Below, piece after piece: positions 40,342 to 41,469 of a stretch of DNA of 41,469 bases. The position numbers were made by a program, and so were the translations under genes. The notes below the pieces were generated by a model. It saw only the letters and a program-made list of their open reading frames with translations. It was not told the DNA's origin and searched no databases. Each line of letters opens with the position of its first letter. Positions within the stretch are counted from its first letter, which is position 1. This DNA comes from Gammaproteobacteria bacterium (GTDB lineage: Bacteria > Pseudomonadota > Gammaproteobacteria > Chromatiales > Chromatiaceae), in NCBI GenBank assembly GCA_030148485.1, contig JASBTJ010000003.1:1-41469 (forward strand). Direction: 5' to 3'.

Positions 40342-41469
40342 ATGGCTTCGGGTGCAGTCGCTGCGAACGCGCAGTACAACTACGAAATCGTCAAGAAATT
40401 TGCCGTGATGGCACTGGTGTGGGGCGTGCTCGGCATGACCGCTGGTACCTACATCGCGGCGGAACTGGCGTTTCCCTTCCTGAACTTTGACATCGCCGAG
40501 ATCACCTTTGGCCGGTTGCGTCCGGTTCACACCACCCTGGTGATCTTTGGTTTCGGCGGTAGTGCACTGTTCGCCACCTCGTATTACGTGGTGCAACGGA
40601 CCTGTCAGACGCGTCTGTACAGCGACACCATGGCGAATATCACCTTCTGGGGCTGGCAGATCGCCATCCTCACGGGTGTGCTCAGCTACGTGAACGGTTA
40701 CACCCAAGCCAAGGAATACGCCGAATTCCCGTGGGTGATCGACCTGCTGATCGAGGTGACCTGGGTCATCTATCTGATCGTGTTCGTGCAGACCCTGCGT
40801 CGTCGTTCCCAGCCGCACATCTATGTGGCGAACTGGTTCTATCTGGCCTTTATCCTGGCCACTGCCTTGCTGCATACCTTCAACAACCTGGCGGTGCCCG
40901 TGAACCTGCTGAGCCTGCAGTCCTACAGCCTGTTCTCGGGTGTGCAGGATGCCATGACCCAGTGGTGGTACGGCCACAACGCCGTGTGCTTCTTCCTCAC
41001 CGCCGCGTTCCTGGGCATGATGTATTACTTCGTGCCGAAGCAGGCCGGTCGCCCGATCTATTCGTACCGCCTGTCCATCGTGCACTTCTGGGCGCTGTCC
41101 TTCCTGTACATGTGGGTGGGTGCGCACCACCTGCACTGGACCGCACTGCCGGACTGGACCTCCACCTTGGCGGCGACCTTCTCCATCCTGCTGTTGCTGC
41201 CGTCCTGGGGCGGCATGATCAACGGCATCATGACCATGTCGGGCGCCTGGGATAAGCTGCGCACCGACCCGGTGATGCGCTTCCTGATCACCGCGCTGGC
41301 CTTCTACGGCATGTCGACCTTTGAAGGCCCGATGATGTCGCTGAAGAGCGTCAACGCCCTGTCGCACTACACCGACTGGACCGTGGGTCACGTGCACTCC
41401 GGCGCCTTGGGCTGGGTGGCGCTGATCTCCTTCGGCTCGCTGTACCACATGATCCCGCGCGTCTGGGAC
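40342..41469 (+). CDS. ccoN: cbb3-type cytochrome c oxidase subunit I, 3' end missing
   Basis: From the ATG at 40342 the frame stays open for 376 codons to the window edge. The protein starts [20 protein letters not shown] and contains [20 protein letters not shown] (haem ligand region), [20 protein letters not shown] (CuB His), [11 protein letters not shown] (CuB His pair) and [17 protein letters not shown] (haem b and b3 ligands). These are CcoN/FixN features; it lacks the HPEVY motif of aa3-type enzymes. About 100 residues are missing. cbb3 oxidases have high oxygen affinity and serve at low oxygen. ccoO, ccoQ and ccoP are expected beyond the window. Confidence 0.95.
   Translation, partial: MASGAVAANAQYNYEIVKKFAVMALVWGVLGMTAGTYIAAELAFPFLNFDIAEITFGRLRPVHTTLVIFGFGGSALFATSYYVVQRTCQTRLYSDTMANITFWGWQIAILTGVLSYVNGYTQAKEYAEFPWVIDLLIEVTWVIYLIVFVQTLRRRSQPHIYVANWFYLAFILATALLHTFNNLAVPVNLLSLQSYSLFSGVQDAMTQWWYGHNAVCFFLTAAFLGMMYYFVPKQAGRPIYSYRLSIVHFWALSFLYMWVGAHHLHWTALPDWTSTLAATFSILLLLPSWGGMINGIMTMSGAWDKLRTDPVMRFLITALAFYGMSTFEGPMMSLKSVNALSHYTDWTVGHVHSGALGWVALISFGSLYHMIPRVWD

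Noticed and set aside
1-41469. CRISPR arrays, tRNA or rRNA genes
   Set aside because: No regularly spaced repeats and no recognisable tRNA or rRNA stretches were seen on reading both strands.

Overview
The window looks like a chromosomal segment of a GC-rich, respiring gammaproteobacterium, probably of the Chromatiales/Ectothiorhodospiraceae type. I infer this from gene order and protein style, not from a search. The core order (rph-yicC-gmk-rpoZ-spoT ... ridA ... recG-ubiC-ubiA) is gammaproteobacterial. The bioB-F-H-C-D operon beside comF and the aa3-type oxidase cluster with ctaG, SURF1, Sco, ctaA and ctaB fit the same assignment.

Layout. (1) 1-1444: a decayed left edge. An IS3-family element (orfA runs off the window) sits in the 5' part of an IS5-family transposase gene. 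That remnant abuts an MscS-type channel gene carrying an in-frame TAG. (2) 1539-9522: housekeeping genes. These are a DUF4124 protein; a leftward Ser/Thr kinase - PP2C phosphatase - RNase PH operon; rightward yicC, gmk, rpoZ and spoT; and a leftward PlsC-type acyltransferase. (3) 9635-18224: a rightward lipid-degradation operon with a YiiX-type (C92) cysteine hydrolase, then FadE, thiolase, a FadJ-like bifunctional enzyme and an acyl-CoA synthetase. A palindrome lies at its promoter. (4) 18293-25403: ridA; a leftward group (DUF2058 protein, alpha/beta hydrolase, YjbQ); then recG, ubiC, ubiA and a dksA with only one of the four zinc cysteines. (5) 25465-31108: comF, divergent from an operon of a small membrane protein plus bioB, bioF, bioH, bioC and bioD. 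A BirA-type operator lies in the shared control region. (6) 31109-39974: an AT-rich control region with an FNR/Anr-like box, a DUF2244 gene, coxB (with a fused cytochrome c domain), coxA, a 37-residue membrane ORF, ctaG, coxC, a leftward DUF2909 gene, SURF1, a Sco-like gene, ctaA and ctaB. (7) 39975-41469: a promoter, a leader of about 240 nt and the 5' part of ccoN, which runs off the right end.

Together these genes cover stringent-response control (gmk, rpoZ, spoT, dksA), beta-oxidation, the first steps of ubiquinone synthesis, most of biotin synthesis (no bioA here) and two haem-copper oxidases, one caa3-like and one cbb3.

I did not find a clearly new multi-gene defence or metabolic system. 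The items most worth follow-up are the unknown membrane protein inside the BirA-controlled biotin operon, the FNR-like box ahead of the aa3-type cluster, the palindrome at the fad promoter, the kinase/phosphatase pair tied to RNase PH, the tiny ORF between coxA and ctaG, and the long ccoN leader.
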